A stretch of 64,000 nucleotides of DNA, taken from Glandiceps talaboti. Taxonomy: Eukaryota > Hemichordata > Enteropneusta > Spengelidae. Below the pieces are notes generated by a model. That model was not told the DNA's origin. It did not search any database and saw only the letters and a program-made list of their open reading frames with translations. This document shows, one piece after another, positions 1 to 12,119 of this stretch. The stretch covers positions 30,166,832-30,230,831 of the forward strand of contig NC_135549.1 in the NCBI RefSeq assembly GCF_964340395.1, written 5' to 3'. Position 1 is the first letter of the stretch. Every line of letters starts with the position of its first letter. Both the position numbers and the translations under genes were made by a program.

Positions 1-71
1 TTGTATGAATGAACATTCAATGATTGTGAATAGGAAGTTGCTTTACTATGTATATATATTTATTTATTTCA

Positions 72-257
72 CTATGCATCTCGCCTGGTTAGTCCATATT
101 CCGAAAGAAAATTAGAAACATGAGCGGTTTTATTCCATTTATCAATATATGAAAGGAATTCTCTATTTTGCATTAGTCTCTGATCTTTCATGTCTCTTAG
201 TCTTACTGGATTTATAGTGTCCTTGAACATAGAAATAATTCTACTTGAAGTAAACAA
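72..257 (-). pseudogene. Unassigned ORF, possibly a transposase C-terminal scrap
   Basis: A 61-codon minus frame with a natural-looking composition (motifs NPVRL, DQRLMQNREF, SYIDKW). The pattern 'NP-R--D--D-R---N--FL-YI--W' faintly recalls the C-terminal part of some DNA transposases, but I could not place it in a family. It has no visible partner exon and runs into AT-rich sequence on its left. It may be chance coding-like sequence. Confidence 0.2.
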
Positions 258-1735
258 ACAACTTCTTCAAGATCTTCCAAATCTTGATGAAGACCTAAGA
301 CTAAAATAGAGCTATTTACACTGGACTGGGAATTTTGAAAATTTCTACTAAACTAAATTGAATTTACCAATGTCTATATGGTCTATTCCATTCATGTTTT
401 CAATCACTGCATGAAGAAAATAAAGGAAAACTCATATAAGTACCAGTTGTAATATATATTTGTAAGAATGGAAAATGAACCTCAAAGTTTGTCTTTTTGC
501 AGTTATCACAGATTCTTTTGTAAATATTTATTAGTGTTCATTTTTCCCTTTATCATCATGACATTTTAATTCTTATGAATAAAGACTATACATTAAATGA
601 CCAGTATACTCAATGTGAGCTAGGAGTGCATGTTTTTACACACACACACAATTAAGTTCCGGACAGACATTAATGATTTTTTTATAATCAATTATCTTGC
701 CATTCGTAATGCACAGTCCAGTTTCATTTATTGCCTTGGATGTCACCACAATTGATTTTTTTTAAAATATAGTTTCACACAGTACCAATTGTAATGGTCA
801 TATGTATATACGCGCTCAACACTAAAAATAATGACTTAACAACGGGTGAAGGTTTTTTGCTTGTAAAATATCTTCAATTAGCGTGAGAAACCTTTGTACA
901 TTAATTATAATTACAGATTTACGACATAAAACACACACACACACATATTACATGCATTTCGTAGCACATCACAGTTCAAAGCTCCTGCAAATAGATAATA
1001 AATGTCATATTTGGACTTTCAATTTACAAATAAATTTATGAATATATTGTGTTTGTCAATTATTCAAATGTATGTTCTTCATTTGTCCACCGTACCCCCA
1101 CAGCAATGTCCAATCAGTAGATTTGAACGTGCATATGAACAGGAATGGTACAATTTTACCTACTATTTGAGCGGCCATTATCTGATCGGCTGCATGGCGT
1201 CCGACGATAGCCCTGCTTACAGGCGGTGCACGAGTCTATATTGCTGACTTGACTCTAAATTAGCGTTCAATATTGTCAGAATCGAGTCCCGGATTACTCG
1301 GTATGCAAGCAGGACTACCGTGACGGTATCAATCATGTATACGCATTGTACGTGTCCGAATTGATTTAATTTAATTATTCGCTCTACACAACGTACATTC
1401 TCTCAGAGAGTTCATGTGTAATTGCCTCAGTTAATAGTTTCATAATTACCTTATTGTAGTTTGATCAGTCAATTGCGTAAATATGAGTCGAAAACGGCCA
1501 ATAATTTCCGAGATGCAAGCGTGCACTGACGTGAGTAGCATGGCGGTGCAGTGTAAACAAAATGTGAACCCAGCTCGGTCGCCGTTGGTGGCGCTTAAAG
1601 TGTGTACGATATGGCATGTGTATGGTGTTTGTCATCCATTCCTGCAACAAATCTACTATGTGTTATTATTATTCACATTATTTTTCACTTTTACCTGTCC
1701 GGAATTTGAACAAAAAATATTTCAGTATAAACCCC
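258..1735. other. Intergenic or intronic, no gene seen
   Basis: AT-rich sequence with short CA runs near 640 and 930. Open frames near 1002-1247 and 1483-1743 have no recognisable motif or clear splice context. It probably belongs to the intron upstream of the first visible alkaline phosphatase exon. Confidence 0.4.
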
Positions 1736-1893
<158 letters not shown>

Positions 1894-2287
1894 GTTTTGA
1901 TATTGTTCAGAGTACGGTAGTTCTCTTTTTGGAGGACGTGTGGCCCTGAAAAGGACCGTTTTGTTTGATTGACACTGCACTTTAGATGTCGTTGGTGAAT
2001 ACCGTGAACCCCTTCAGAAACCAGCTCCTTCGCTGAAGTTGTCCTGTTTCACGTAGAACCCAATCTGATTAAAATACGATGTAGATGTCGGCTAATCGTT
2101 CATTGCTATTTTACCTTCGTTATTTTGCCTGAATTGACCTTCTTGGTACATGTTTACATTTTTTAGCCTGATCGCCTCCTCCTCTAGACTGACGATGACT
2201 GGCTCTTCACATTCACAATTATTGATTAGCTTTCAAAGAAGTTAAAAGCAGTTAATATAGTTTGTTTTTTTAAATTTGATTTTACAG

Positions 2288-2416
2288 GCTTATTTGAGTA
2301 TGATCACATGCAGTATGAAGCCGATAGAACAAATGAACCGAGTCTTGCTGAAATGGTGGAAAAGGCTATCCAGATACTACCGAAGAACGAAAGAGGTTAC
2401 GTCTTGCTGGTAGAAG
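2288..2416 (+). CDS. ALP: Alkaline phosphatase, internal exon (DMQYE / LLVEG region)
   Basis: Secreted or GPI-linked metalloenzymes of this family hydrolyse phosphomonoesters. The 129-bp exon has an acceptor AG at 2286-2287 and a donor GT at 2417-2418. It encodes the block that in animal enzymes reads G-L-F-(D/E)-x-x-x-M-x-Y-E, here [13 protein letters not shown], followed by [14 protein letters not shown] and ending GYVLLVEG, just before the catalytic GGRIDH-type motif. It starts in phase 2 and ends in phase 1, matching the next exon at 3408. All upstream exons (active-site Ser, first metal ligands) lie outside the window. The frame is intact. Family assignment is firm; whether the locus is functional depends on the damaged next exon. 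Confidence 0.9.
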
Positions 2417-3407
2417 GTATGTTCTCTATTTATTCCAACCTATCAAATGACATTGTCGTGAACATTTGATGATTTGTATAGGCTTATAAAGTTACCCGGT
2501 TTGGGGGTGGGAGTGCAATTCTCATACGGATGACCATACGAGGAGGGTCCGCTCGAAAGGGGTGTTTATGTGCTCTTAAGACATACTTTTCTGATGTTTG
2601 AAAACTCTGTCAAAATGGACCGGGATGTAGATTTTACTTCACTTTTAGCTCAGAATAGTCCTATTATTATCAAAATAATTCGAACAATTGTGGAAAGTCA
2701 TTTCGTTTCGCCAAAAAAAAAGATAATATTTTTATAAGGTTTTAGATACGAACTGCCGTCTGCATGTATTGTAGACTCGCGTAGTGTCTATTTTGTGCGA
2801 TATAGTTGGTATGAAAAAAGGCTGTCCTATTGGGGTTCTGGTGTGACAACAGATTAGGTTTGGATGTCTCTGCGAAGGCTCCTTCTATCAGCTAAAACAG
2901 AGTCCCCCCTTGACATTATCATGACTATTTGATGACTTAATTGTTTTCTAAAAATACATTTTCCATATGTAAACTATCCTTTGGCCCCGTAAACTGTTTC
3001 TTGTGTCAAGTGTATTTTTGTGATGTCTGGCTATGGATCTTGAATTCACAGTTATTAGCTATAGCCTAGCCTTCAGTGTGCACATGTCAGATATGGAAAA
3101 AACCCCACTAACACATAAACGTAAAACAATGGCATTTTTTAAAGATCACGTTTGCTTCTGCAGAAAGAAATGTTACCTTTAAAATACGCATACATATATG
3201 AATTGTATATATTCGTACTCTAATGTTATCGACTTGTTAGTACTGAAGTTAAAGCTAAAAATATCACAATAAACGACTCAAGCGTAGTTCACCATCCTAG
3301 AGGCTCTTGCAACTGTTATTCATGATGATGACGGTGGTGGTGGTGATGATGATAACGTTGGTCATATTTCTATCATAATCTTAGACATTATTGTTTTTGT
3401 TAACCAG

Positions 3408-3608
3408 TGGGTAGAATGGACCATGGTCATCACTAAAGTAAAGCTTACCATGCCCTGGTAGATGGAGTAGCATTTGAAAAGGCAGTAAAGAAATGTGGAT
3501 GTGGTGAACTTACGAGTGAAATGGACACCCTGAGTATTGTAACAGTAGACCATAGTTTTGCTTTCGACATATTGGTTATCCAAGTCGTGGTAATCCAATA
3601 TTAGGCGA
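3408..3608 (+). pseudogene. ALP: Alkaline phosphatase exon with premature stop and frameshift
   Basis: This exon carries the metal-binding core: GRMDHGHH at its start and VTVDHSFAF further on, then GYPSRGNPILG. Acceptor AG is at 3406-3407; the donor appears to be GTACAA at 3609. Two defects are visible. A TAA at 3434-3436 directly follows DHGHH, where relatives usually have Glu or another residue (one change from GAA). One base is missing near 3569-3573, so GYPSRGNPILG is in a different frame from VTVDHSF. After the shift the exon ends two bases into a codon and completes GAG with the first base of the exon at 5170, so the splice structure is otherwise preserved. Either the locus is a young pseudogene or both defects are sequencing or assembly errors. 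Confidence 0.85.
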
Positions 3609-3700
3609 GTACAAATAGTCCATTGCTAACATAGAACCACCACCGTGCAAACCGTTCTCTACTATAAACGCCGTGCTCTCTCATAGCCCTCACTATTTAA

Positions 3701-3702
<2 letters not shown>

Positions 3703-3772
<70 letters not shown>

Positions 3773-3775
3773 CAA

Positions 3776-3868
<93 letters not shown>
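3703..3868. repeat. Two (TA)n tracts separated by a short spacer
   Basis: TA tracts at about 3703-3771 and 3779-3868. The second is bracketed by the inverted words CAAAACTA and TAGTTTTG, so the whole tract can fold. It lies in an alkaline phosphatase intron. Confidence 0.95.
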
Positions 3869-3871
<3 letters not shown>

Positions 3872-3989
3872 TTGGTAGTACTGGAACTCTCACGCATTGT
3901 GCGATCATCAGACAACTGTTTTCTACTCTCTGGGTGTGCTGTGTATATAGAGTGCAGACAATAGAAATATCATCACTATTGTCAGTGTA

Positions 3990-4660
3990 GGTGGGTTGGT
4001 GCTGTGTGTGTGCAGGTGTTGCACTGTACAATATCTTACCCACAGCTCTCTCTGATTGGTATGCTTGGAGGTTCCTTATATTATAACTTCTTCAATAATC
4101 CATACTTTTCAACATTTTAAGCATAGTAATTAAGTTTAAGTAATATATAGCAAAAGAACGCTTAGGAATCAAAAATAAAGTTCTAAATTTTGTATAAAAA
4201 TGAACCAACAACTAAATGAAGCATTTGCTGTGAATAAAACACTTCACTGTCAAAGTGTCAATAACTTGGGTAGTCAGTGTGTATGATGAGTTTTAGTATG
4301 TAAATTTCGTTTGTCATACCTATTCAAATAAATCTATATCTTTGGTGCAGTCATAACAGGTGCATATATTTTCCTTAGTTTTGTTGCAAATATTCTGCAT
4401 GTCTTTCAAGAAAATCTGCTGACAAATTCCTAAAATTGTTACTCCTTCTACAATAAATCATTGATACCAGAACCGATGAAAATGGGTATTCAGAAACTCA
4501 TCAGTGGCAATTCTACGCTTGCCAAATGGAAAAAAATGTTTTTACAAAACCCTGTACACTGGTGAGATTTGTCTGACTACAAGGAGATGATGTCCAACAC
4601 TACAAATCAGAGAGAGTTGTGGGTAAAATGTTGTACAGTGTGTTGGTTGTTATTGTGTGA
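3990..4660. repeat. Imperfect inverted (foldback) repeat in intron
   Basis: The left arm, about 4005-4065 (GCACTGTACAATATCTTACC then CACAGCTCTCTCTGATT), is matched in reverse complement by about 4590-4655 (AATCAGAGAGAGTTGTGGGT then ACAGTGTGTTGG). The roughly 520-bp loop is unrelated. It is probably a small non-autonomous element. Confidence 0.6.
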
Positions 4661-5169
4661 GTTATTGGGTGCGGACAAGTAGGTGTTGGCCTTTGATGTT
4701 CCGTTAGTTTTTGTCTGCTTTAATGATGGTTAGTTTTTCGGTTAAGCACAGGTTGCATCGTTTTGTTTATATAAGCTCATCAGTATGTGTAAAATGTAAA
4801 TGCTGGAGTAAACAGTGCTCTATACGGTACATCTGTATGTAGTAGAGCGGTATAGATAACACAATATCAAGCAAGGTGCACAGGAGCCGTTACACAGTGT
4901 TTCAGGCTGTTGTGATCATCAGACGACTAACGGTATAGTTCTATGAATTAATTCCTAATTCAAATGTCAAAAATTCCATTTCATGTGATATGGGTGCCAC
5001 AGTGGTCAATATTTATATATTTTTATGTCGGCGCTTTGGATGGATTGTTTGATGGATGGAAACAATTCGTTGATATTAACAATTAGACTAATGTCGATTG
5101 TCCCATTTCATACTATACCCGTATTTCAATGTCGTGGAATTCATTTTTGTAAACTTTATCATCTCCTAG

Positions 5170-5306
5170 GTCTGACAATCTACAGAAAAGTCAGAACGGC
5201 CCCCCATTTACCACCTTACAGTATGTGGATGGTCCTGGCTCTGAGGAGGTGATTGACTTAATTCGAGAGTATGGAGTGCCTCCAAATCTGACCAACACTG
5301 ATACAG
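5170..5306 (+). CDS. ALP: Alkaline phosphatase, exon before the last
   Basis: A 137-bp exon with acceptor AG at 5168-5169 and donor GT at 5307-5308. It encodes PFTTLQYVDGPG, the counterpart of the conserved YTTLLYGNGPG crown-side block, and ends PPNLTNTDT, matching the conserved R-x-N-L-T-N-x-D of animal enzymes. It enters in phase 2 from 3608 and leaves in phase 1 into 8121. The frame is intact, with no stop or shift. Confidence 0.92.
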
Positions 5307-8120
5307 GTAAAATTATGTTGCAATCTATTTATCGTATACGTATGTATCATTCTTATTGCACACCTATCAATATATTCAAACAGTGTATTTGTCTAGATTT
5401 TGGTATTGACTTTTGTCATAAGTCAAACGTGAAACCAACAGAGACGAGGCTGTGGAAATGTATGCGAAGTGTGTTCTATTTTTAAGCATCTATGATGAAC
5501 AAGTAATCCTATCATTGTCTCGCAACTACACAATCGTCCCTCTTGTACGACACAGGTTGATAGAAACGTAAATATGAGTTACTGAACCGTTTCAGTACCG
5601 TAGCCGGGGGGGGGGGGGATTTTGGAAAAAAGAAAGAAAGAAAGCTACTTCTTGAATTCATAGCGATGTTATTAAAATCGTTATTTACGTGACGACTCCT
5701 AGCATGCGCGATTTAAATTGATGGCTCACTAAAGTCAAGAAAAAAGTGACTACACTGACTCCTTGCTAATATGTATCTTATATTAACACTGAACCCATGA
5801 GGTATGGCCCTCACTGGACTTCTTGGGAGACAAGTGTTTATATGCTTAAAGAACTGTCCAGTATAAATAAAGATTATTATATGTCTCTATTATACGCTGG
5901 CTTAACTTTGAATAAAAAGGTGTCCAGTTAAAAATTGTAACTTTTTGCAGTGTAGCAAATTAAAAATTCTTTGTGCGGGAAAGTACAACAGAAGTGCGCA
6001 TATGCACTGTGCAACTCCGCGAGTAACAGTAGTCTAAGGAAGTCCCCTTCATTTGAAAATAGCAAGTCGCAATGAAAGACGGAAAAAGTCGTTCAACGGG
6101 AGGTCGCCTGCTGTATGTAGTGACTCCGAAGATGCTCTTGATCTCATTTACATGTTCCTTATATTAAAACATTTACTGATAAAACGGCAGATTTCTTTTT
6201 TGGAATATTTAGTGGCCCTGAAAAACTATTAAACTAGGTACGCAGTTTAAGATCCACTCTTTGAAGATCCACTTTAAATAATTGTGTTTGACGTTGTCTT
6301 TGGTTAAAATGTTGTTTGATATAATTATCTCATTGCACACTGACACTACCGTTATTCCGCAATTCATTTTGAAGCGACAATATGCTATGGAAAGAATGGC
6401 CCTGAATTTGTAAACGGAGCTGTACCTTCGACATCAAAATCCAAACTTCAATTTCCATTATATTGATAATGACAAGGAAAATTCACTGGTTTCACATTGG
6501 GTTCAGACATAAAGGCAGGCGATAAACGTTTTGGGAGTTGGGTAAAGAAAATGATATTTTTTTTTGAGTTACTTATTTGAGAAAGCACCGTCCATTTTTT
6601 TTTTATTTAAAGACGTTTTTTTTTTTGACTGAGCAGTCATTGGGCCATCAAAAGTCTGAAAGTCTTGAAATGTTTTGCTCTTTATTCTGGATTAAACTTC
6701 AAGAGAATTCATTTACCAAGTGCACATCAGCAAAATATCTTTCAGTTTTGCCACAACAAAATACACTTCAAGATAATATGTAATGCATATGTCATATCTC
6801 TACATGTTTAGTATTTTAAAAGATAGCGTGTCTGAAAATCAACTGTCCTCAAGGCGCCCTTTTGTTTCTAATTCACGGACGTAAGCGTCATTCACGTAAT
6901 TTACATATAGTAATGTTTAGACAATAGAAATTCCAAGTTTTCCTGTAAAGTGATTTGTAAAATTTAAGTTAGTCGACTTCTGGCTCTGTCCTTGGAGTGA
7001 GGCCGTTTTAGGTCGAATTCAGGGCTTTGATAAATAAAGTCTATGTTCCAGTTCATACAACATATATCGTCTTGTTTGCAGTTTATCATTTTACTACAAG
7101 TCTTGCTGATCTGAAAGATAGACAGCATAATTATTTCAATTCTGGTATTTTAATACCATATTCATATAATTTTATATCTCCACTGTAGTGTAGGTGACAA
7201 GGGATGGCTTAAATAATGCTTGAGTTTCATTTGGCAGGGCTTAACATTTTCTGAGAAGAGCGGGTGAGAGGGGCCGTATTATATAAATTGTGTGCATTTC
7301 CTAACTGTAGCTATGGAGACAAATTGCAAGAGATTGTATCGAGATAACTGAATAAGGTCTATCTAAACTCGACCAGAAATATTTTGATATCATTATATGT
7401 GGTTTGTTTTATCCTTGTCAAGCATTGTGAAAAAGTGAAATAGACCTACCTACCCAATGTGATGTTTTTATGAATTTGTTATAAATTATCGATGAGGAAA
7501 GTACAGTGACACATGTAGAAATTGAACCCACGTCCCCCTAAACACTAGTCAGAGTGCGCTAACCAGCTGAGCTAATGTGTCAACTGGTCGATTCTGTGAA
7601 TTATTCCAAGATGTCTTTCTATCTTCCAAGTGGTAGTGAGAAGCCAACTCATTTGTATGCTTATACCTTTCAACCTAAGGATCTAAATAGATTTACAGGT
7701 CTCCCTGCCTGAGGGGTGGCCAACTTAGGAATTTAATTACCAATTTGGTCAGGCTACGGCCCTAAGTTTCTTGGTGAATCGTGTATTTGTACCGGCAAGT
7801 AATTGCCACACATCGGCAAGTTGTTCTTACCTACCCATCATGTAATACTTCTAGTATCAAAGATAAGTGCGAGGCATACAGCTGTTGGTGATGCAGTTGC
7901 CTGTAGGCTATATGTACATGTAACTAGGTGATGGTGGGGATGTAACTATAGCATGACCAATTCGTCTGCGAAAGTTGTTTTGAAAACAGAACAGAACAAT
8001 GCATATGTTGTAATAGTAAATATATACTTAACAAGTGAATCGTATATTACAAGGTTAACAGTTTCAGTTTTTAATTTTTTTTATATTCATGAACATTTGT
8101 TTAATATACTTTGTCCGTAG
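5307..8120 (+). other. Alkaline phosphatase intron
   Basis: A 2.8-kb intron with GT...AG ends. It holds a poly-G run near 5607-5620, a tRNA-like sequence at 7508-7581 (-) and no other gene that I can see. Confidence 0.7.
7508..7581 (-). tRNA. tRNA-like sequence (pseudogene or SINE head)
   Basis: Seventy-four bases on the minus strand with a perfect 7-bp acceptor stem (GACACAT with ATGTGTC), an A-box-like TAGCTCAGCTGGTTAGCGC, and a B-box-like GGTTCAATTTC in a T-arm position with wobble pairs. The D stem has one mismatch and the anticodon stem pairs poorly. No T-run terminator follows closely. This looks like a decayed tRNA or a tRNA-derived SINE head, not a working gene. I do not assign an anticodon. 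Confidence 0.5.
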
Positions 8121-8302
8121 CTGACGAAAATTACATGCAACAAGCACATGTACCAAACAAGTACGCTGGACACGATGGAGAGGATGTCTTGATTTATGCT
8201 AAGGGTCCAATGGCTCACCATTTTCACAGTACCCATGAACAGACCTCCATCCACTATGTGATGAGATATGCTGCATGTATTGGTGATGTGCCCGAAGATT
8301 GA
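8121..8302 (+). CDS. ALP: Alkaline phosphatase, terminal coding exon
   Basis: Acceptor AG at 8119-8120; the first two bases complete a codon with the previous exon. It encodes the last conserved block: the HDGEDVLIYAKGPMAHHFHS segment corresponds to the family ETH-x-GEDV-x-(I/V)-(F/Y)-A-x-GPMAH pattern with its zinc-ligand His, then HEQTSIHYVMRYAACIG. The frame closes at TGA 8300-8302 only five residues after AACIG. Vertebrate enzymes continue with a GPI-anchor tail here, so this product would lack a visible anchor signal. Confidence 0.93.
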
Positions 8303-8567
8303 ATGACGAACCGTGGACCATTATTCTTCTGATATATAATATATATATATATATGTTCAGGGTAGAAGAAAATCAAGTCAGGTTTTTCGTCTCTACAAGC
8401 CTGTTTCGTGAGTAAATCACTCGTCACTCCTGACGTATACTCCGCTCTGCGTGCAGACGTATCGAGCACTGTACTACGGACAAATCTTACCACTGACTTC
8501 CTATATATATTTTGCTCTGCCACTGCGGTATAGAGCACTGTCTTATAGCAGATTGATACTCACCGAG

Positions 8568-8568
<1 letters not shown>

Positions 8569-8630
<62 letters not shown>
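8569..8630. repeat. (TA)n microsatellite in 3' UTR region
   Basis: About 62 bp of TA dinucleotide, 270 bases after the alkaline phosphatase stop; a shorter TA run sits at 8336-8354. Confidence 0.95.
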
Positions 8631-8633
<3 letters not shown>

Positions 8634-8813
8634 ATAGTAATACATGTAGTTTCCATTTCCAATGGTGTAGATTGGACAACACCACTGTCTTGCTTTAAAA
8701 AAATTCGTGTTTCTTTTTCAATTATTACATGGCTAATGTTGCATGATATTGGTATAAATTGCATGACATAATAAGGATTATTTGTACATTTTATTTTATG
8801 CAGGAAAATAATG

Positions 8814-8819
8814 AATAAA
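8814..8819 (+). terminator. AATAAA polyadenylation signal candidate
   Basis: AATAAA about 510 bases downstream of the alkaline phosphatase stop codon. Inferred from position only. Confidence 0.4.
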
Positions 8820-9496
8820 AAGTTTATTTGTCTGGCAGTTTAGTTTCTTTCATTCAAGGTATTGTATTTTTGTATGACAGCACATATTCTGGCTACCCCA
8901 GCAAGAGAACATACACGTTAATAAGAGCTACCGTAAAGAGGACAGTTTACAACAATGAGATGTATTATTCTGCTTATTGGTCTTGCCAATAAACAAAGTC
9001 TGTCAAATCATTTGCTTGTGTCGGTAGTTAATATGCAACATCTGCAAATGCAGTTAGACCGATGGTATCGTTCAAGTAATCACAAGTTTGTGTGGTTAGG
9101 TCTATATGATACTTTGAGTATTTGAAATGAAGTTACATGTAAAAATCTAGATATCTTCGTGACCATGGACAATGTTAAAATTTGTGGAAAATATGAAATG
9201 TGTGCAATATGTTATATAAACACATTTATGCATATGAGGGACTCCACTTTACCTAGTCAATATGGTATCAAAAGCATACATACAGTGTGCCGACTTGTTT
9301 TACAACTCACAAGGGAGAAGATCTGTTGTCTGTAAATGCCACTCCAGGTAATAAACTTAAAAAAACATTCTCTTAACGTTTAAGTTCCCCATAACTTTAT
9401 TTCTCATCATGGTCTCCCAAGACATATAAATGTACATGACCTGTCATTTCACCAGGTGGGTACCTCACTTCTGAAATACACCATGGTTTGGCAGTT

Positions 9497-10245
9497 GATA
9501 TGGGCGTGGTCATGGTTGCTAGGGGTATTTGCATACATTTTTAGAAAGTTTACTCAATTGCCTACCAGATAACTTTGTTACTGCCATTTTGTTATTGCTA
9601 AGGGTGTGGTCATGGTTGCTAGGGGCAATTGTGTCAAAATATTTTGAAGAAAATCTGCAGAATAACACTTGTAGAAAAATCTCACCAAGTTTCAGTCTCA
9701 CTGACCAAGTACTTTTTGAGATATAAGTTTTTGACCAAAATTCACATTTGTAACCTAATTTGCATATCACTGATGAGATCATTATATGCTTAATATTTCT
9801 TCATCTATACACCCCCAGTTGTATCCCCATTAAATTTCAGTCAAATCTGCTCAGCAGTTTTGGAATTACACATTTTTTACCAAAACAGACACATTTTTAG
9901 CCCTAATTTGCATATCACTGATACGATCATCATGCCATGAACAAATCTTAGTCTAAAAACCCTAAGAATGTTGCCACCAAATTTCAGACCGATCTGCCCA
10001 GTAGTTTTTGAGTTCAAGTGTTTTGACCAAAAATCACATTTTTTTACCCAAATCACACAACGGTGGTAAGCTCATTTTGCTTTGAACAATTTTCCAACTA
10101 GACATCCACAGTAATACACCCACCAAATATCAGGGCAATCCGTCCATCTGTTTTTAACATTAAGTTGTTTACACATACACATCCACATCCACACAGACAG
10201 GCAGACAGACACTTTGCCATGCTTATCAGTTCAGTTGTGCTTAAA
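9497..10245 (+). repeat. Interspersed repeat family A, copy 1
   Basis: A modular repeat seen many times in this window. It starts with GTTGCTA-type words (GGTTGCTAGGGGTATTTGCA), continues with ACCAAATTTCAG / GACCAAAAATCACATTT / CTAATTTGCATATCACTGAT modules, and ends in CACACA, CAGACAGA and TCAGTTCAGTTGTGCT. No coding potential is visible. Copies lie at 11400, 16550, 19430 and 20045, and in reverse at 47285, 49005 and 60375. Confidence 0.8.
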
Positions 10246-10557
10246 AACTATTAAAACTATTATTCAGACATACTTCGCTTAATAACAACATGGTCAACTT
10301 GTCTTGAACAAACTCTTATTTACTCATCCACAGACACCTGCTCACCAAATATTAAATCTAAGCTCACTGATTGTGGTCAAAAGTCACAGTCCACCTGACA
10401 CTATTGCTCTGCTTGCTGTCTCACAGCATAGCTAAATATCCAATGTATCCACTTAATTCAGAAGTTTTTGTTTTCATTTGCCTGTTTTTCATAGTTAAAC
10501 CCTTGAAAGGGGAGGCATTATTGCAAGGTTAATGTTAGGTTGTTATCACCCTGGATA

Positions 10558-11223
10558 CTATTTGGTCTTCTTGCTCTTTCTTGACATTTTTTCCAGTCGC
10601 TTCCTTTTACCTTGAAGTCTGGCTTTTTTAAAAGTGGTTTTTGGTGCATGTTTACCATGATGAGTAGGATAGTACATAACAAGAGAAAGCTTAAACAGTA
10701 AGAAAATTGGTATGTACAAACAATTGAACATGAAGATGGGTTCCCTCATAACATCAAAGGCTGCTTCTAACACAAATGAAGGAGACGGCACATCTGTTAC
10801 TGACAGACAGCCATTTTTAATTTTCCTAAGGGTGCTCTTTGCCATGTGAGTACGAGTGATAACAAGCTGGGATAAGCCCATAAGAGAAATATGGTACACA
10901 ATCTTATAATCATCATTTTCAAAAGGTGATTCATCTGCAACACTGAGAGACTGGCCAATGACCTGTGAAATGTTCTTATGTTCCATGTGCATTTTCTTCT
11001 TCTGATGAAGTGATGCAGTTGATGTGATGGTATCTTTCTTGGGAATACCACTGTTGTTCTGCATTAAATAAACAAGGAAAGAAGAATCATCAACTTCAGG
11101 GAAATATTTAAGAAATAACATGCATTTGAAGTGTTTGACTGTCACAATGTGAGATTTTGATGCAATTCTTACAGCTTGCTTAGTGCAGCTGTAACTGCAA
11201 TGTTTTGCAACATCAAAAAGAAG
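10558..11223 (-). CDS. Unrecognised five-exon gene, exon 5 (C-terminus)
   Basis: The last exon, 666 bp, runs to TAG at 10558-10560. I chose the acceptor AG at 11225-11224 because it is the one that joins exon 4 in phase 0; it has a weak pyrimidine tract. The residues begin LLFDVAKHCSYSCTKQAV and continue with VKHFKCMLFLKYFPEVDD, a middle part ISQVIGQSLSVADESPF, a hydrophobic stretch around FLLFKLSLVMYY, and a strongly basic tail rich in KR and KK that could be a nuclear signal. The opening helix pair vaguely recalls a histone-fold helix arrangement, but I would not assign that. Codon frame and splice phases argue for a real gene; the family is unknown to me. Confidence 0.6.
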   Translation of the reverse strand, partial: LLFDVAKHCSYSCTKQAVRIASKSHIVTVKHFKCMLFLKYFPEVDDSSFLVYLMQNNSGIPKKDTITSTASLHQKKKMHMEHKNISQVIGQSLSVADESPFENDDYKIVYHISLMGLSQLVITRTHMAKSTLRKIKNGCLSVTDVPSPSFVLEAAFDVMREPIFMFNCLYIPIFLLFKLSLVMYYPTHHGKHAPKTTFKKARLQGKRKRLEKMSRKSKKTK

Positions 11224-11399
11224 CTTTTAAATATGTAATTTTACCCTTTCGCCAAATCAGTGCTAGAACGAATATTTTTTTATAATTCATGAAACTATTG
11301 GTCATAATAGCTCTGCTGTATTTTTAAGTATATAAAAATAGTGAAATTTGTACTGTACCACAACTTGTATTGCTTTCTTTCATACTTTTCAGAAATTTC

Positions 11400-12074
11400 A
11401 AGCTAAATCCAAAAATCACATTTTAAAATTATTTGCACATTACTGATAGAATCATCATGTCACGAACAAATCTTAATTCACTTAGGCCCCTAAAAATGTT
11501 CAAACCAAATTTCAGGCAGTTTTGTGTTTTGACCAAAAATCACATTTTTTGTAACAATCCCTGTTGTCATCTTTGTGAAATACACCGTTTGTCTGTTGCT
11601 ATGGGTGTGATCTTGTTGCTAGGCATATTTGCATACACTTTTTGAATAATTGGTTTACTTTGTCAAAGAGTCCCTGTTATCTTTGTGAAATACACCACCG
11701 TTTGTTGCTATAGGCATGGTCATTGTTGTCGGGAGATTTGCATAGTTTTTTTAATGTTTACTCACTTGTCTACCAGATGAAGATGTTATATGACCAAAAG
11801 ATACTGCCATTTGGTTGCTAAGGGTGTGGTCATGGTTGCTTGGGCCAATTGTGTCAAAATATATATGCAGAATAACACTCTAACAACGTTCCAACCAAAT
11901 TTCAGATGAATCTGGCGAGTAGTTTTAGAGTTTAAATTTCTGGACCAAAAATCACATTTTTTTCCCGAGATGGTAAGATCATTTTTATTTGAACAATTTC
12001 CCAACTAGACACCCAAGGTAACACACCCACCAAATATCATGGCAATCGGGCCAGCAATTTTTGACTTTAAGTTG

Positions 12075-12119
<45 letters not shown>

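Noticed and set aside
3673-4043. IY-repeat frames on both strands, and similar ones at 8451-8771
   Set aside because: They are translated TA microsatellites.
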